Assembly: GCF_011761265.1 (NCBI RefSeq)
Contig: NZ_JAAOZB010000002.1
Span: 186,001 to 250,000 of the forward strand
Length of the DNA: 64,000 bases
DNA from: Microbacterium halimionae
Lineage (GTDB): Bacteria; Actinomycetota; Actinomycetes; Actinomycetales; Microbacteriaceae
Direction of reading: 5' to 3'
Shown here one piece after another: positions 46,972-55,540 of this stretch; position 1 is the first letter of the stretch, and every line of letters starts with the position of its first letter. The translations under genes were made by a program, and so were the position numbers. A model generated the notes under the pieces. The model worked only from the letters and a program-made list of their open reading frames with translations. It had not been told where the DNA came from and searched no databases.

Positions 46972-48318
46972 TTAAAAGGGCGGATGCGGATCGGGCAAAT
47001 CAGGTGACTCGGGCAAATCAGGTTCGAATGCGACCCCGGGTGGTTTGTCGGTGTAGCTTCGCCCGGTCGGTGACGTCCACTCCAGAACCCCGTCGCCGCG
47101 TTGCTTCACCGTCCACCTGCTCGCGTGTTTCAAACTGTGATGCCTTCGACACAGATGCGCCAGATTGTGTTGATGCGTTGGTCCGCCGAGGGCGGCATCT
47201 ACTGTGTGGTCAATGTCGCAGCGGTGGGTGGGCATGCGGCATCCGACGAATCTGCAGTGTTGATCTCGTGCCCTGAGCTGCCGCTTCAATTGATCGCTTG
47301 GGCGGTACCGATCGACCGCGACCACTGTGCCTGTCACGGGCCGAGTGAACACTCGATCCCAACCCGGAGCGGTACCGGCGACCCGCCGCGCACTCTCGGG
47401 ATCAACGAGACTCAAGCCCGACAGGTCCGCGGGCGTCGATGAGGTGCCCGCCAGCGTGGTCGCAGGCACCGTGACCTGCACGATCGCCCGGATCGCACCC
47501 AACCCGCCGCAATCATCGCCCGCGAGTGGGTCGAGACTCGGCACCGAGGTGAGCAGCATGTCGGAGAACAGGTCGGCCCGGATTTGGTCCGTCGTCCGCC
47601 GATCATCCACCACAGGCTCATCTTCGGCGTGAATCTTCGTGCCGTAGTCAGACCGCCCAGCCTGGAAGTCCTTCAATGCTCGGGCCTGCTGCGTGAGTCG
47701 GTTGAAGATCCCGTGCGCCTGCACTGACGGCAGCACCGCATTGATCGAACTCATCCCATCGGCAAGATCGAACACCCGCACCGTACGCGTCGCGTTCGCA
47801 TCATTGAAGCGTTCCTGAAGAGTGCGCGGCTGTGCCTTCTCCGCCAACGCCACAGCAAAACCCCGCAGCCTCCCCGGTGTCTCGGCCTCAGCAACCGCTA
47901 CGACGTCGCGGTCGTACCGGGCTTTAGCTGCGGCATCCGTGAGGTTCACGCCCGCTCGCAGGATCTCTTGCACGTGCCGTTCTGATATGCGCCCCGCGCT
48001 CCACGACGTGAATGTCTCGGGGTAGTGTTCGGTGATTTCCATCGCCTCGTCGATGCGGTTTTGCGTGGTGCGATCCGACATCCGCAATGCCGCCGCGAAT
48101 TCTGCGGCCATGGATCGCATCGGAATCTCGCGCTCCCGCGATTCACGTGACGGAATGAGGCGCATCTCCGCGAGGGCCATACGCCCGCCTTCTGCGAAAT
48201 CTTCTGCCAGTCCTGCCTGCAGCTGCGCGATCTGCGCCAGGCGAGATTCTGCCGACGACACAATCTCAGCCCGGGTGCGTGCCCCGGCCGAGTGGTGTGT
48301 GGTCGTGTTCTCTGACAT
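46972..48318 (-). CDS. DUF222 / HNH endonuclease-domain protein (13E12 type)
   Basis: Protein of 448 residues in two parts: an N-terminal DUF222 region (residues 20-330, helical) and a C-terminal HNH nuclease motif. CRFVGC..RCDIDHTVDAALGG carries the first histidine, NLAHLCRRHHSLKH the asparagine and metal histidines; two cysteines may bind zinc. These proteins are multicopy in actinobacteria and some are DNA-damage inducible; function unsettled. A sequence like the actinobacterial LexA box lies directly upstream. Confidence 0.9.
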   Translation of the reverse strand: MSENTTTHHSAGARTRAEIVSSAESRLAQIAQLQAGLAEDFAEGGRMALAEMRLIPSRESREREIPMRSMAAEFAAALRMSDRTTQNRIDEAMEITEHYPETFTSWSAGRISERHVQEILRAGVNLTDAAAKARYDRDVVAVAEAETPGRLRGFAVALAEKAQPRTLQERFNDANATRTVRVFDLADGMSSINAVLPSVQAHGIFNRLTQQARALKDFQAGRSDYGTKIHAEDEPVVDDRRTTDQIRADLFSDMLLTSVPSLDPLAGDDCGGLGAIRAIVQVTVPATTLAGTSSTPADLSGLSLVDPESARRVAGTAPGWDRVFTRPVTGTVVAVDRYRPSDQLKRQLRARDQHCRFVGCRMPTHRCDIDHTVDAALGGPTHQHNLAHLCRRHHSLKHASRWTVKQRGDGVLEWTSPTGRSYTDKPPGVAFEPDLPESPDLPDPHPPF

Positions 48319-48328
48319 GACTCAAGTA

Positions 48329-48344
48329 TCGAACATACCTCCGA
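48329..48344 (-). promoter_or_regulatory. LexA (SOS) box-like site
   Basis: TCGAAC-ATAC-CTCCGA agrees with the actinobacterial consensus TCGAAC-N4-GTTCGA at 10 of 12 positions. It begins 11 bases before the DUF222-HNH start codon, so repressor binding would cover the promoter or start. Confidence 0.45.
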
Positions 48345-48573
48345 CATTGACCACGCTAGGCCAGCTTGTGCGGTTTCGCCCGAAAGGCTTTGCGTCGATG
48401 CTGTCCGGGCTGCGGCGACTCGCTCGCCCCGACGATCTCTGACGTCTCGTCGGGCCCATGAATGTGGTATTCATTAGCTGTGCGTGAGTTGACGCTCACA
48501 ACAGTGCATTCATCTACGTCGACGCGGCCGAAGTCCTCCGCAACGGCGCCTGGGGGTAGTAGGGGGTGCTGCG

Positions 48574-50238
48574 ATGAGCAGCAAATTGCGCGCGCGCATC
48601 ACGCGTTCTTCGGCGAAGTTGGCCGTGACCGCGCTGGTTGCGGTATCGATCAGTTTCATGCCACAGCAAGCGATGGCTGCAGAATCGCCGTTGCCCGAGC
48701 CGAGTGGCAGCGTGACCGTCGAGCCGAGTACATCGCCCACCATCGACGTTGTTTCGTCACTCTTGACGGATATTCCGACAATTTCGGGAACGCCCAAAGT
48801 CGGTTCCACGCTGACTGTTAACCCGGGTGAGTGGGAAGCAGGCGCGAGCTTCTCCTATCAATGGTTTGCTGACGATGCTCCACTTTTATCCGCGACACAA
48901 GCGACGCTGAAGCTCGCGAACACGATGGCTGGCACGCGCATTTCTGTGCAGGTCACCGGGGCAAAGGAAAGCTTTGAATCGGCATCAGAGACTTCGCTCG
49001 CGACCTCGGTGGTTGCGGGAGGCATTCTCGCCGCGGTGACGCCGAAAATCTCCGGCACCGCCGCGATCGGGTTGAAGCTCACGGCAGTTACCGGCTCCTG
49101 GACGATCGGCACAGCGATCTCGTTCCAGTGGTACGCGAGCGGTAAAGCTCTCTCGGGGGCGACATCTTCGACGTACGTCGTCACGTCGTCGCTTTCCGCA
49201 GCTCAGATATCGGTGAAGGTCACCGGAGCCAAGTCGGGCTTCACATCCGTCTCCAAGACATCGTCAGTGACGGCGCGGGTGCTCGCGTCGCCGGTACCGA
49301 AAATCTCCGGCTCTGCCGCTGTAGGTGCCAAACTGACGGCGAAGCCGGGGTCGTGGACGAGCGGGACGACCCTGAAATACCAGTGGTACGCGGACGGGAA
49401 GGCGATTTCAAAAGCGACCGGCGTGACGTATACGGTCAGCTCGTCGCTTGCGGGTAAGGCTATTTCGGTCAAGGTCGCTGGCACAAAATCGGGGTATGCA
49501 TGGGTCTCACGCACATCGTCAGGCGCAGCCCTCGTGCTTCTGGCAGCGACGCCGAAGGTGTCTGGCACAGCTGCGATTGGTTCGAAACTGACGGTCTCGC
49601 GTGGTTCTTGGACAAGCGGCACGACCTTCAAATACCAGTGGTACGCGAGCGGCGAAGCAATCTCGGGTGCGACCTCGTCAACATATGTTGTGACTGCGGC
49701 TCGAGCCGGCGCGCAAATTTCTGTGAAGGTCACCGGTTCGAAGTCAGGCTTCACAACGGTCGCGAAGACGTCGACATCCACCGCGAAGGTTCTCGCGGCA
49801 TCCACACCGAAAATCTCAGGCTCCGTCAAAGCTGGGTCGACGCTTTCTGCAAAACCGGGTTCGTGGACGAGCGGCACCACACTCAAATACCAGTGGTACG
49901 CGAACGGCAAGGCATTATCAAAGGCAACTGGCGCGACGTACACGACAACAGCGTCGGCAGTGGGCAAGAAAATCACGCTGCGAGTGACCGGATCGAAATC
50001 AGGATACGTCTCTGTGTCTCGCACGTCGACCGCGACGGCGATGATTGTGGCACCGCCAAAACCGCCAAAGCCCGCCGCGCCTGCGAAACCAAGCCGGCCG
50101 GCGGACAACAAGAACTGCAGTGACTTCGCAAGTCAAGCGGCTGCGCAAGCGGCTTTCAACAAGTACTACCGGTATTACGGCGACGTCTTCGGCTTGGATG
50201 CTGACAAGGACCGAATCGCTTGTGAGTCCCTGCGATAG
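48574..50238 (+). CDS. secreted repeat protein with Excalibur domain
   Basis: Exported protein of 554 residues. A Sec signal ends near AMA-AES (residue 36). Five repeats of about 85 residues follow (starting near 67, 156, 241, 326 and 411), each with PKISG..GSKLT, GSWTSGTTxKYQWYA and a final VTGSKSG; they look like small beta-sandwich modules. Repeats 2 and 4 are closest to each other, as are 3 and 5. A proline-rich linker (PPKPPKPAAPAKPSRPA) leads to a C-terminal Excalibur calcium-binding domain ending GLDADKDRIACESL. No sortase signal. A surface or adhesion role is inferred. Confidence 0.88.
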   Translation: MSSKLRARITRSSAKLAVTALVAVSISFMPQQAMAAESPLPEPSGSVTVEPSTSPTIDVVSSLLTDIPTISGTPKVGSTLTVNPGEWEAGASFSYQWFADDAPLLSATQATLKLANTMAGTRISVQVTGAKESFESASETSLATSVVAGGILAAVTPKISGTAAIGLKLTAVTGSWTIGTAISFQWYASGKALSGATSSTYVVTSSLSAAQISVKVTGAKSGFTSVSKTSSVTARVLASPVPKISGSAAVGAKLTAKPGSWTSGTTLKYQWYADGKAISKATGVTYTVSSSLAGKAISVKVAGTKSGYAWVSRTSSGAALVLLAATPKVSGTAAIGSKLTVSRGSWTSGTTFKYQWYASGEAISGATSSTYVVTAARAGAQISVKVTGSKSGFTTVAKTSTSTAKVLAASTPKISGSVKAGSTLSAKPGSWTSGTTLKYQWYANGKALSKATGATYTTTASAVGKKITLRVTGSKSGYVSVSRTSTATAMIVAPPKPPKPAAPAKPSRPADNKNCSDFASQAAAQAAFNKYYRYYGDVFGLDADKDRIACESLR

Positions 50239-50395
50239 CTGTGCAGCCCGTTCACGCCGCTGAGAGTTCTATCGCGGGTTTTTCGTTTGTCGTAGAAGAT
50301 GCGGGGCAGCTCCACGCGCAGGCACAACCGTCCGGCACCGAACGCGGCGTTTTCCCTGCAGGATTTGCCACCGCTATTTGAGAGTTTCCGGTCAT

Positions 50396-51016
50396 ATGGG
50401 AGTAAGAAACAGGCGCAATGTCGCACTTATTTGGGCTGCGGGCATCGTTGGAGTGGTCTTGCTTTCCGCGCGGGCAATTGCCTCGTTATACGAAGCTGGC
50501 GAGAAGTACGACGATATTGCCACGACCGTCCTGATCCTCGTGCTGACGGTCGTGGTGTGTTTCGCGATTTTTGCACTGATGACTTTCTTCCTGCGTCGGA
50601 ACTCTTTTGGCGGGCTTGGGGTACTTCGTGAGCGGCACCCTGCTGCGCTGCTCTTCGTCGGCATGATTGGCGAAGACCAGAGGGAAGTGCTTGCGCAGGT
50701 GGTGAGTTCCAAACGTGCTCTTAGACTCCCGGTGTACTACAGCATGGTTGTCGAGAGCAGGCAGATGTTGATCTACAAGGGAAAAAGATTTGTGGGCAGC
50801 ATGGACCTTGTCGACACGCGGTTCGAGATCGGAAGTGTGGATTTCCCGCTTCTTACCACTCCTACGTTGCGGATACGTTTTTCGAATCGAGCTTCAACCG
50901 CTCTTGTTGTGGTGCCGCTTTCGAAGTGGACGGCGTGGTTACCGAAGATGATGAAAGAAGACCTACTAGGACCGCTGGTTGACCAGCTCAACCGTTCGGT
51001 GGCGACGGCCGCGTAG
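50396..51016 (+). CDS. two-helix membrane protein, unknown
   Basis: Protein of 206 residues: helices at about 8-28 and 41-62, followed by a soluble domain with GMIGEDQREVLAQVV and TRFEIGSVDFPLLTTPTLRI. No family recognised. The ATG at 50396 has only a weak ribosome site; TTG at 50378 would add six residues. It is isolated between the repeat protein and other unknown membrane genes. Confidence 0.62.
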   Translation: MGVRNRRNVALIWAAGIVGVVLLSARAIASLYEAGEKYDDIATTVLILVLTVVVCFAIFALMTFFLRRNSFGGLGVLRERHPAALLFVGMIGEDQREVLAQVVSSKRALRLPVYYSMVVESRQMLIYKGKRFVGSMDLVDTRFEIGSVDFPLLTTPTLRIRFSNRASTALVVVPLSKWTAWLPKMMKEDLLGPLVDQLNRSVATAA

Positions 51017-51049
51017 ATGTTCTTTATGCGCGCCTCTGACGGAGGACCG

Positions 51050-51124
51050 ATGATGGCTAACGAGAGGAAGCGCGTTCGTTCGCTAGGCTGGACTCACTAT
51101 TTTGGGGGTACGTGCGGCTCTTGA
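51050..51124 (+). CDS. possible 24-residue peptide
   Basis: A short frame behind a strong GGAGG site encodes MMANERKRVRSLGWTHYF plus six more residues (GGTCGS). Basic at the start, aromatic and glycine-rich at the end, with one cysteine. No known relative; it could be a leader or chance frame. Confidence 0.25.
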   Translation: MMANERKRVRSLGWTHYFGGTCGS

Positions 51125-51179
51125 ATCGAAATGATGTCGCGCTGGTTGGATGGGCTACGAGTTCTCGCATTGAGTGGCT

Positions 51180-51680
51180 ATGAGTGATTCTGCTGTCGGC
51201 ATTGCCGGTTTTCTCGGTTTGACGTGGGCGGCGATATTCTTTGGTATCTGCGGAGTTCTGTTAGTGATCGCGCGCCCTGCCGCATTCTGGTTCGCGCAAT
51301 TTATGGAGAAGTCGCCTCTCCTTCTGCCTATGGAGCGGAGCAAGAAAGCCGCAATAAAGAAGTCGACCCCGGCTCGGCTGAGGGCGCAGCTCGCGGTGGG
51401 TCTTCCCGTTGCGGTTATTGTGCTGTTCAATCTGGCTGCGCTCTTGCGGAGAAACGGTACTTTTCCAGAGTCTTTGTCTATTCCGTTATCGGTTTTGGCG
51501 ACTCTTCTCGGAATTCTGGTGGCGTTGGCTGCTGTTTTGATGATCGCGGCACGTACGACCTTGTTGCCGGTAACACCATCACAAAAAGCCCGTCGCGCAC
51601 GCTACGCCCTCGCTGCGATCGTATGCGCGCTCATCGTCTTAGGCGCAGGGGTCCTTCTGCTTCTCCTTCCTTCCTCGTAG
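51180..51680 (+). CDS. four-helix membrane protein, unknown
   Basis: Protein of 166 residues with four hydrophobic stretches (FLGLTWAAIFFGICGVLLVI; VGLPVAVIVLFNLAALL; VLATLLGILVALAAVLMIAA; LAAIVCALIVLGAGVLLLLL) and a basic loop with MERSKKAAIKKS. No family recognised. GTG 51174 is an alternative start. Followed by about 210 bases without a gene. Confidence 0.6.
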   Translation: MSDSAVGIAGFLGLTWAAIFFGICGVLLVIARPAAFWFAQFMEKSPLLLPMERSKKAAIKKSTPARLRAQLAVGLPVAVIVLFNLAALLRRNGTFPESLSIPLSVLATLLGILVALAAVLMIAARTTLLPVTPSQKARRARYALAAIVCALIVLGAGVLLLLLPSS

Positions 51681-51893
51681 GAGCATCCCCACCAAAGGGA
51701 CCTGACTTCGCCTGGACGGGGTGGCGCTAAACCGGCGGTGCTGTGTCTGATGGAATCAGATAGTCAAAGCCGCTCCGCTTGGGCAGGCGGCCGGTTCACA
51801 ACACTTGCAACGTCGGGTGCATCACTCTCCGTCGAAGGCCCTGTCAAGGTAGGTGTGGTGAGGCCATAGTTAAACGACAATGAGAAGGCTGAC

Positions 51894-52343
51894 GTGCTTG
51901 CACCAAGCGAGAGAATGAACCGCGGTCGACTTTGGTGGGCGGAGGGTGTTTCCCTGGCTGTTATTGCGGCGTTCTTCGTTGTCGACGACGGTACGGCGGG
52001 TTGGCCGCTCCTGAGCGGCCGCTGGGAGTTACGGCCGGATGCGCTGACTCAGCTTGTTCCGCTATTTGCGTGGGCTCTGAGTGTTCAGCTTGTGTTGCTT
52101 GGCGGGTTGTATCTATTCTTGCGCAGCGTGTCGCGTCCGGCGGGGCATTGGGAAATCACATTCGTTGTCGCGACTTGCATGGCAACGTCAATAGCGCCAG
52201 CTTCAGGGGTTCTCGTGTCGATGGAATTGTCCGGCGTTGAGGTCGTTTCGCTGGTCGCGTTTGGCTCGGGAATCGCAGGTTGTGCTGCTTGGCTTCCCAT
52301 CACGCTTGCTCTAGCTATCAAGCACGTTCGTTTCCAGGTATGA
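51894..52343 (+). CDS. four-helix membrane protein, unknown
   Basis: Protein of 149 residues from GTG 51894 (ATG 51915 also possible). Four hydrophobic segments including WWAEGVSLAVIAAFFVV and FAWALSVQLVLLGGLYLFL. No family recognised. About 210 bases without a convincing gene follow before the lipoprotein. Confidence 0.58.
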   Translation: MLAPSERMNRGRLWWAEGVSLAVIAAFFVVDDGTAGWPLLSGRWELRPDALTQLVPLFAWALSVQLVLLGGLYLFLRSVSRPAGHWEITFVVATCMATSIAPASGVLVSMELSGVEVVSLVAFGSGIAGCAAWLPITLALAIKHVRFQV

Positions 52344-52555
52344 AGGCGGGCGTTGAATCGCTCTGGGTTTGTTAGCGACTCTTGGCCATTATTCGGTTTT
52401 GACCAATCTCCAATTCCGCGCAGAGTTTGCTTCGTATAGAAGCGCAGCGCGGGCGAGACAACCCGGCGGATTCGTCCGATGGGAGGCCTCTCTCCAGAGG
52501 GCGCGGGCGGCTGGACCCGTGCAGAGTTCGGGCTATCGGAATTATGGTCGGTGAT

Positions 52556-53002
52556 ATGAGGAGCCTTGCCCACGTATCTTTCCTGATCGTTCTTTGCCTC
52601 GCGCTAACCGGGTGCGATCCACACATGTTCCAGGGACCGATTGCGCTGAGAGACACCGAGGGGTCGCTCGAGGTTGCGATCTGCGTAGACGGCGACGTAA
52701 GCAGAATTTCCGGGCTGGAGCGAGGGCGATCAACATCTCAGCAGTGGACGGAGTTTTGGTCTCTTGATACCCAGCAGAGCGTAAGTCCCGGGACCACCTT
52801 TGTTGCGGGTGCGCCAGGGTCTAATGGAGCCGAGGTGTTCAATACGCCGACTCTCGCCCCAGGGAGCGAACTCGATATCGCGTTTTTCGACGGCGATGAG
52901 ACGATCGCGTCGGCTGTTTTCCGGATACCGTCGGAGGGAGCCCCCGCAGATGATTGGTTGCAGCCCGATGGGACGACCTCGTCGTCGGCTTGTCCAGATT
53001 GA
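52556..53002 (+). CDS. lipoprotein, unknown
   Basis: Exported protein of 148 residues. The signal peptide MRSLAHVSFLIVLCLALTGC ends in a lipobox with the cysteine at position 20. The mature part is short, beta-rich and acidic (EVAICVDGDVSRI, TFVAGAPGSNGAEVFN, LDIAFFDGDET). No family recognised. An upstream frame exists but the ATG at 52556 fits the signal peptide best. Confidence 0.72.
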   Translation: MRSLAHVSFLIVLCLALTGCDPHMFQGPIALRDTEGSLEVAICVDGDVSRISGLERGRSTSQQWTEFWSLDTQQSVSPGTTFVAGAPGSNGAEVFNTPTLAPGSELDIAFFDGDETIASAVFRIPSEGAPADDWLQPDGTTSSSACPD

Positions 53003-53033
53003 ACTTTCCGCAACAGCCTAGGGAGTATGCAAC

Positions 53034-53176
53034 GTGGTAGGAACGGGAAGTTTCGATACGGTTTTGGTTCCCGACATCCTGTTGCGTGGGTTTTTCCTGC
53101 TGCTGAATCTGATCGCCGCTGAAACGTTGTTTCTGGGGATCCTGATTGTCTTGATCTTGCGCTCAGATCCGCTAGG
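53034..53176 (+). pseudogene. 5' end of a small membrane protein, cut by IS3 insertion
   Basis: From GTG 53034 there are about 47 residues with one hydrophobic helix (LLNLIAAETLFLGILIVLIL), then the sequence enters the left inverted repeat of an IS3 element at 53177. Its small size and helix resemble the small membrane proteins further right, so it may be a member of the same set. The frame stays open through the IS by chance. Confidence 0.6.
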
Positions 53177-54119
53177 TGAAGCGCCCCAGGTTTTCTGCCG
53201 CTCCTATGCGGGTTGCGGCTCTCGGGTGAAGCCTACGAGTGTTGTACCAGTCGACCCAGCCGGCGGTCGTGAATTCGACGTCTGCGATGGTCCGGTAGGG
53301 GCCGTCGTGAAATACGGTGGTGCGGATGCACTCGGTCTTGTAGAGCCCGTTGATCGTCTCCATCAGTGCGTTATCAAACGCGTCGCCGACAGACCCGATC
53401 GAGGGCGCGATGCCATCGAGCGCCAGCTTCTCGGTGTAGGCCAGCGAAACGTATTGAGACCCGGCATCCGAATGTGCCCGCAGCTGCTCGGGCTGGACCG
53501 GGTGCCCATCACGCGCTCGTTCCCAGAGGGCCATGCGCACCGGGATCATCACCAGCTCAACCTGTTTGGTGGTCTGTGCGTGCCAGGCCACGATGCGTTG
53601 CGAGTAGACATCGACGATGAACGCGACGTAGACCCAGCCCGCCCAGGTGCGGCAATAGGTGAAGTCCATGACCCAGGTGTGATCCGGCCGGGGCGCGGTG
53701 AAGTCGCGGTTCAGCAGGTCGCCGGCACGGACCCCGTCCTTGGCGGGGATCGTGGTGCGGATGCTCTTGTCGCGGCGGATGCCCGACAGCCCGAGGCCTC
53801 GCATGGCCCGGTCGACCGCGCCACGGGACGCGCCGGGGATCGTGGTGCGGCGGATCAGCGCGGTCATCTTCCGCCGCCCGTAGAGGCCCTCGGGAGTCAG
53901 CACGCGACGCATCGTCCCGTTGCGTTCGACAATGGTCCAGGCCGCGGCGCGGACAGCGTCCTGGACCTGCGCGTCCGTGATCGTCCGCGCTGCGACGATG
54001 CCTTGCCGGTGGGCTCGGTAGGTGCGCGCGGCGATCTTCACGCCCTGCGCGTGCAGGACCCGGATGATCGACTCGACCGCGTGACCTTCGGCTCTCATCG
54101 TGTCGATGAAGCCCAGCAT
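53172..54119 (-). CDS. IS3 OrfB (DDE transposase)
   Basis: Catalytic subunit of 315 residues. The DDE triad is in WVMDFTY, HSDAGSQY and ALMETINGLYK. The frame runs through the left inverted repeat and takes its stop codon TAG (53172-53174) from flanking host DNA. That end is written GAAENLGRFT. The protein looks intact, so this IS could be active. Confidence 0.88.
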   Translation of the reverse strand: MLGFIDTMRAEGHAVESIIRVLHAQGVKIAARTYRAHRQGIVAARTITDAQVQDAVRAAAWTIVERNGTMRRVLTPEGLYGRRKMTALIRRTTIPGASRGAVDRAMRGLGLSGIRRDKSIRTTIPAKDGVRAGDLLNRDFTAPRPDHTWVMDFTYCRTWAGWVYVAFIVDVYSQRIVAWHAQTTKQVELVMIPVRMALWERARDGHPVQPEQLRAHSDAGSQYVSLAYTEKLALDGIAPSIGSVGDAFDNALMETINGLYKTECIRTTVFHDGPYRTIADVEFTTAGWVDWYNTRRLHPRAATRIGAAENLGRFT

Positions 54120-54483
54120 CAACGGTTGCGGGGGTCGAGTTCCCCCGCGAAGAAAGTCGTCGCAGCTCTCAGGATCGCGACATCCTCCCGCAGGCGACTG
54201 TTCTCGGCCTTGAGCCGCTTGATCTCGGCATGCTCGACGCTGGTGATCCCGTCGCGGGTGCCGTCGTCGATATCGGCTTGCAGCACCCACCGGCGCACCG
54301 ACTCGTGGCCCACGCCGACCTGGCGGGTAACGGCCGCTGACGCGGCCGTCAACGAGGGATACTCCGAACGATGCTCGCGCACCAGCCGGACAGCGCGCTC
54401 ACGGAGCGCGGGATCGATCTTCTTCGGCATGACATACATCCTTCCAACTCAAAATGATGCGGCATCAAACCTGGGGCGCTTCA
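53177..54483 (-). mobile_element. IS3-family insertion sequence, 1307 bp
   Basis: Ends are matching 17-base inverted repeats: TGAAGCGCCCCAGGTTT at the left and its complement ending at 54483. Two overlapping transposase frames lie on the minus strand. No target duplication is apparent (CTAGG on the left, GAGCC on the right), which suggests a deletion next to the insertion. It joins the cut membrane gene to the tail of an RHS gene. Confidence 0.88.
54119..54430 (-). CDS. IS3 OrfA (transposase helix-turn-helix subunit)
   Basis: Protein of 103 residues starting MPKKIDPALRERAVRLVREH. It has the transposase_8 helix-turn-helix followed by a leucine-zipper-like segment (EIKRLKAENSRLREDVAILR), standard for IS3 OrfA, which binds the element's ends. 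Its stop overlaps the OrfB ATG as TGATG. A programmed shift to make OrfAB is likely, as in other IS3 elements. Confidence 0.88.
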   Translation of the reverse strand: MPKKIDPALRERAVRLVREHRSEYPSLTAASAAVTRQVGVGHESVRRWVLQADIDDGTRDGITSVEHAEIKRLKAENSRLREDVAILRAATTFFAGELDPRNR

Positions 54484-54794
54484 GAGCCCGCTATTACGAT
54501 CCGGCGCTCGGGCGCTTCACCCAGACCGACCCAAGCGGGCAAGAATCCAACCCTTACGTCTATGCCGCGTGTAACCCCACAAACTCGAGTGACCCAACGG
54601 GATTTGCGACATGCGCGGGAGCCGCTGCCGCTTTGGTCGCGAGTACCGCACTCGTAGCCGTGAGCTTCGTGGGCCTCATCGCGATTGGAGCTTCAGGAAA
54701 CGTTCTGCTTTCGGGCGTTATTGCTTCGACGCTGTTCGCCTACGGCATCGCACGGACCGTCTATTACGCTGCCAATGCGGTGCGGGCATGTTGA
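54484..54794 (+). pseudogene. RHS C-terminal end 1 with hydrophobic tail
   Basis: Only the end of an RHS/YD-repeat protein remains, truncated on the left by the IS. ARYYDPALGRFTQTDPSGQE and NPYVYAACNPTNSSDPTGF form the RHS core boundary; after DPTGF comes a 62-residue tail of two long hydrophobic stretches (ALVASTALVAVSFVGLIAIG; LLSGVIASTLFAYGIA) ending NAVRAC. In polymorphic toxins this tail is the variable toxic part. The stop overlaps the ATG of a small membrane protein gene. Confidence 0.78.
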
Positions 54795-54991
54795 GGAAAG
54801 CGACTAGGTGGATCTGGCTGTTGATCCCCGTGGCAGTAGGGGCGGGCATCTTTCTCGTTGCATGGAGTCCGGATCCGGCTAGTGCAGCTCTAGACCTCGT
54901 GTGGGTAGCAGCAGTGGTCGGCCTCCTTACCTATCTTTCCGTCTCATCTCGGCGCAAGGATCGGAAAGACGACGAACACCCTGACGCGTGA
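54788..54991 (+). CDS. small two-helix membrane protein, candidate immunity protein 1
   Basis: Protein of 67 residues. Helix, short loop with SPDPASAALD, helix, then a charged tail (SSRRKDRKDDEHPDA). Its ATG lies seven bases inside the end of RHS tail 1, so translation is coupled. That placement is the usual one for immunity genes of polymorphic toxins. A membrane immunity protein would fit a membrane-active toxin tail. No known family recognised. Confidence 0.6.
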   Translation: MLRKATRWIWLLIPVAVGAGIFLVAWSPDPASAALDLVWVAAVVGLLTYLSVSSRRKDRKDDEHPDA

Positions 54992-55065
54992 CACGGGTGT
55001 CGGCGGCGAGCGAATCCTCGGCACCGTGATAGCGCTTGCAGAACTGGTGAAGGAGCGCCCCATCT

Positions 55066-55293
55066 ATGTCGATCGCGCAGCTTCGTAGGTGGAGCATATT
55101 TCTCTGGGCGCTGAGCTTCGCCTTCTCCATCGCGGTATTACTGTTGATGACCGCGGTTGCCACAGGTGTCATTGCCGAGATGAATAGCGGGATCTTCGGT
55201 CTGATCGTCGTAGCGATGTCAGCGGGACTCGCAGTGACGGTCATATCGCTAGTTCTGACAACAAAATACCTTCGAAGATCGAGGCTTAGGTGA
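55066..55293 (+). CDS. small two-helix membrane protein, orphan immunity candidate
   Basis: Protein of 75 residues: helix (FLWALSFAFSIAVLLLMTAV), loop with AEMNSG, helix (FGLIVVAMSAGLAVTVISLV) and a basic tail (KYLRRSRLR). Same plan as the genes at 54788, 55355 and 57012, without clear sequence identity. No RHS tail directly precedes it, consistent with an orphan member of an RHS tail array. Confidence 0.55.
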   Translation: MSIAQLRRWSIFLWALSFAFSIAVLLLMTAVATGVIAEMNSGIFGLIVVAMSAGLAVTVISLVLTTKYLRRSRLR

Positions 55294-55354
55294 ACGAATA
55301 TCGAGACTGCGCCAGTCACGTTGGGCGGTTCAGGCCTGTGGTCAGGAGTCGCTC

Positions 55355-55540
55355 GTGAGAGCTGTTCTGGTCATCTCGGCGCTGTTCATAGTCACCAGCG
55401 TTGTTACGCTGATCGTCGCGCCCGAGGCGAGACTTTGGGGTCTCATTCTCCTTACCTCATGGTCGATCATCTTCCTGATAACCCTGGTGCGATCTGTGCG
55501 TGCAGGACGAGCGAGTAGGCGAGTCGGGAAATCGACTTGA
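55355..55540 (+). CDS. small two-helix membrane protein, orphan immunity candidate
   Basis: Protein of 61 residues from GTG 55355 with AGGAG upstream. Helix (AVLVISALFIVTSVVTLIV), loop APEARLW, helix (LILLTSWSIIFLITLV), basic tail (RSVRAGRASRRVGKS). The stop overlaps the beginning of the open RHS frame at 55537, showing that an RHS segment was joined directly behind this gene. Confidence 0.58.
   Translation: MRAVLVISALFIVTSVVTLIVAPEARLWGLILLTSWSIIFLITLVRSVRAGRASRRVGKST

Noticed and set aside
53034..54794. Single 586-residue protein
   Set aside because: The middle is the antisense of IS3 transposase genes between clear inverted repeats; only the two ends are former host genes.
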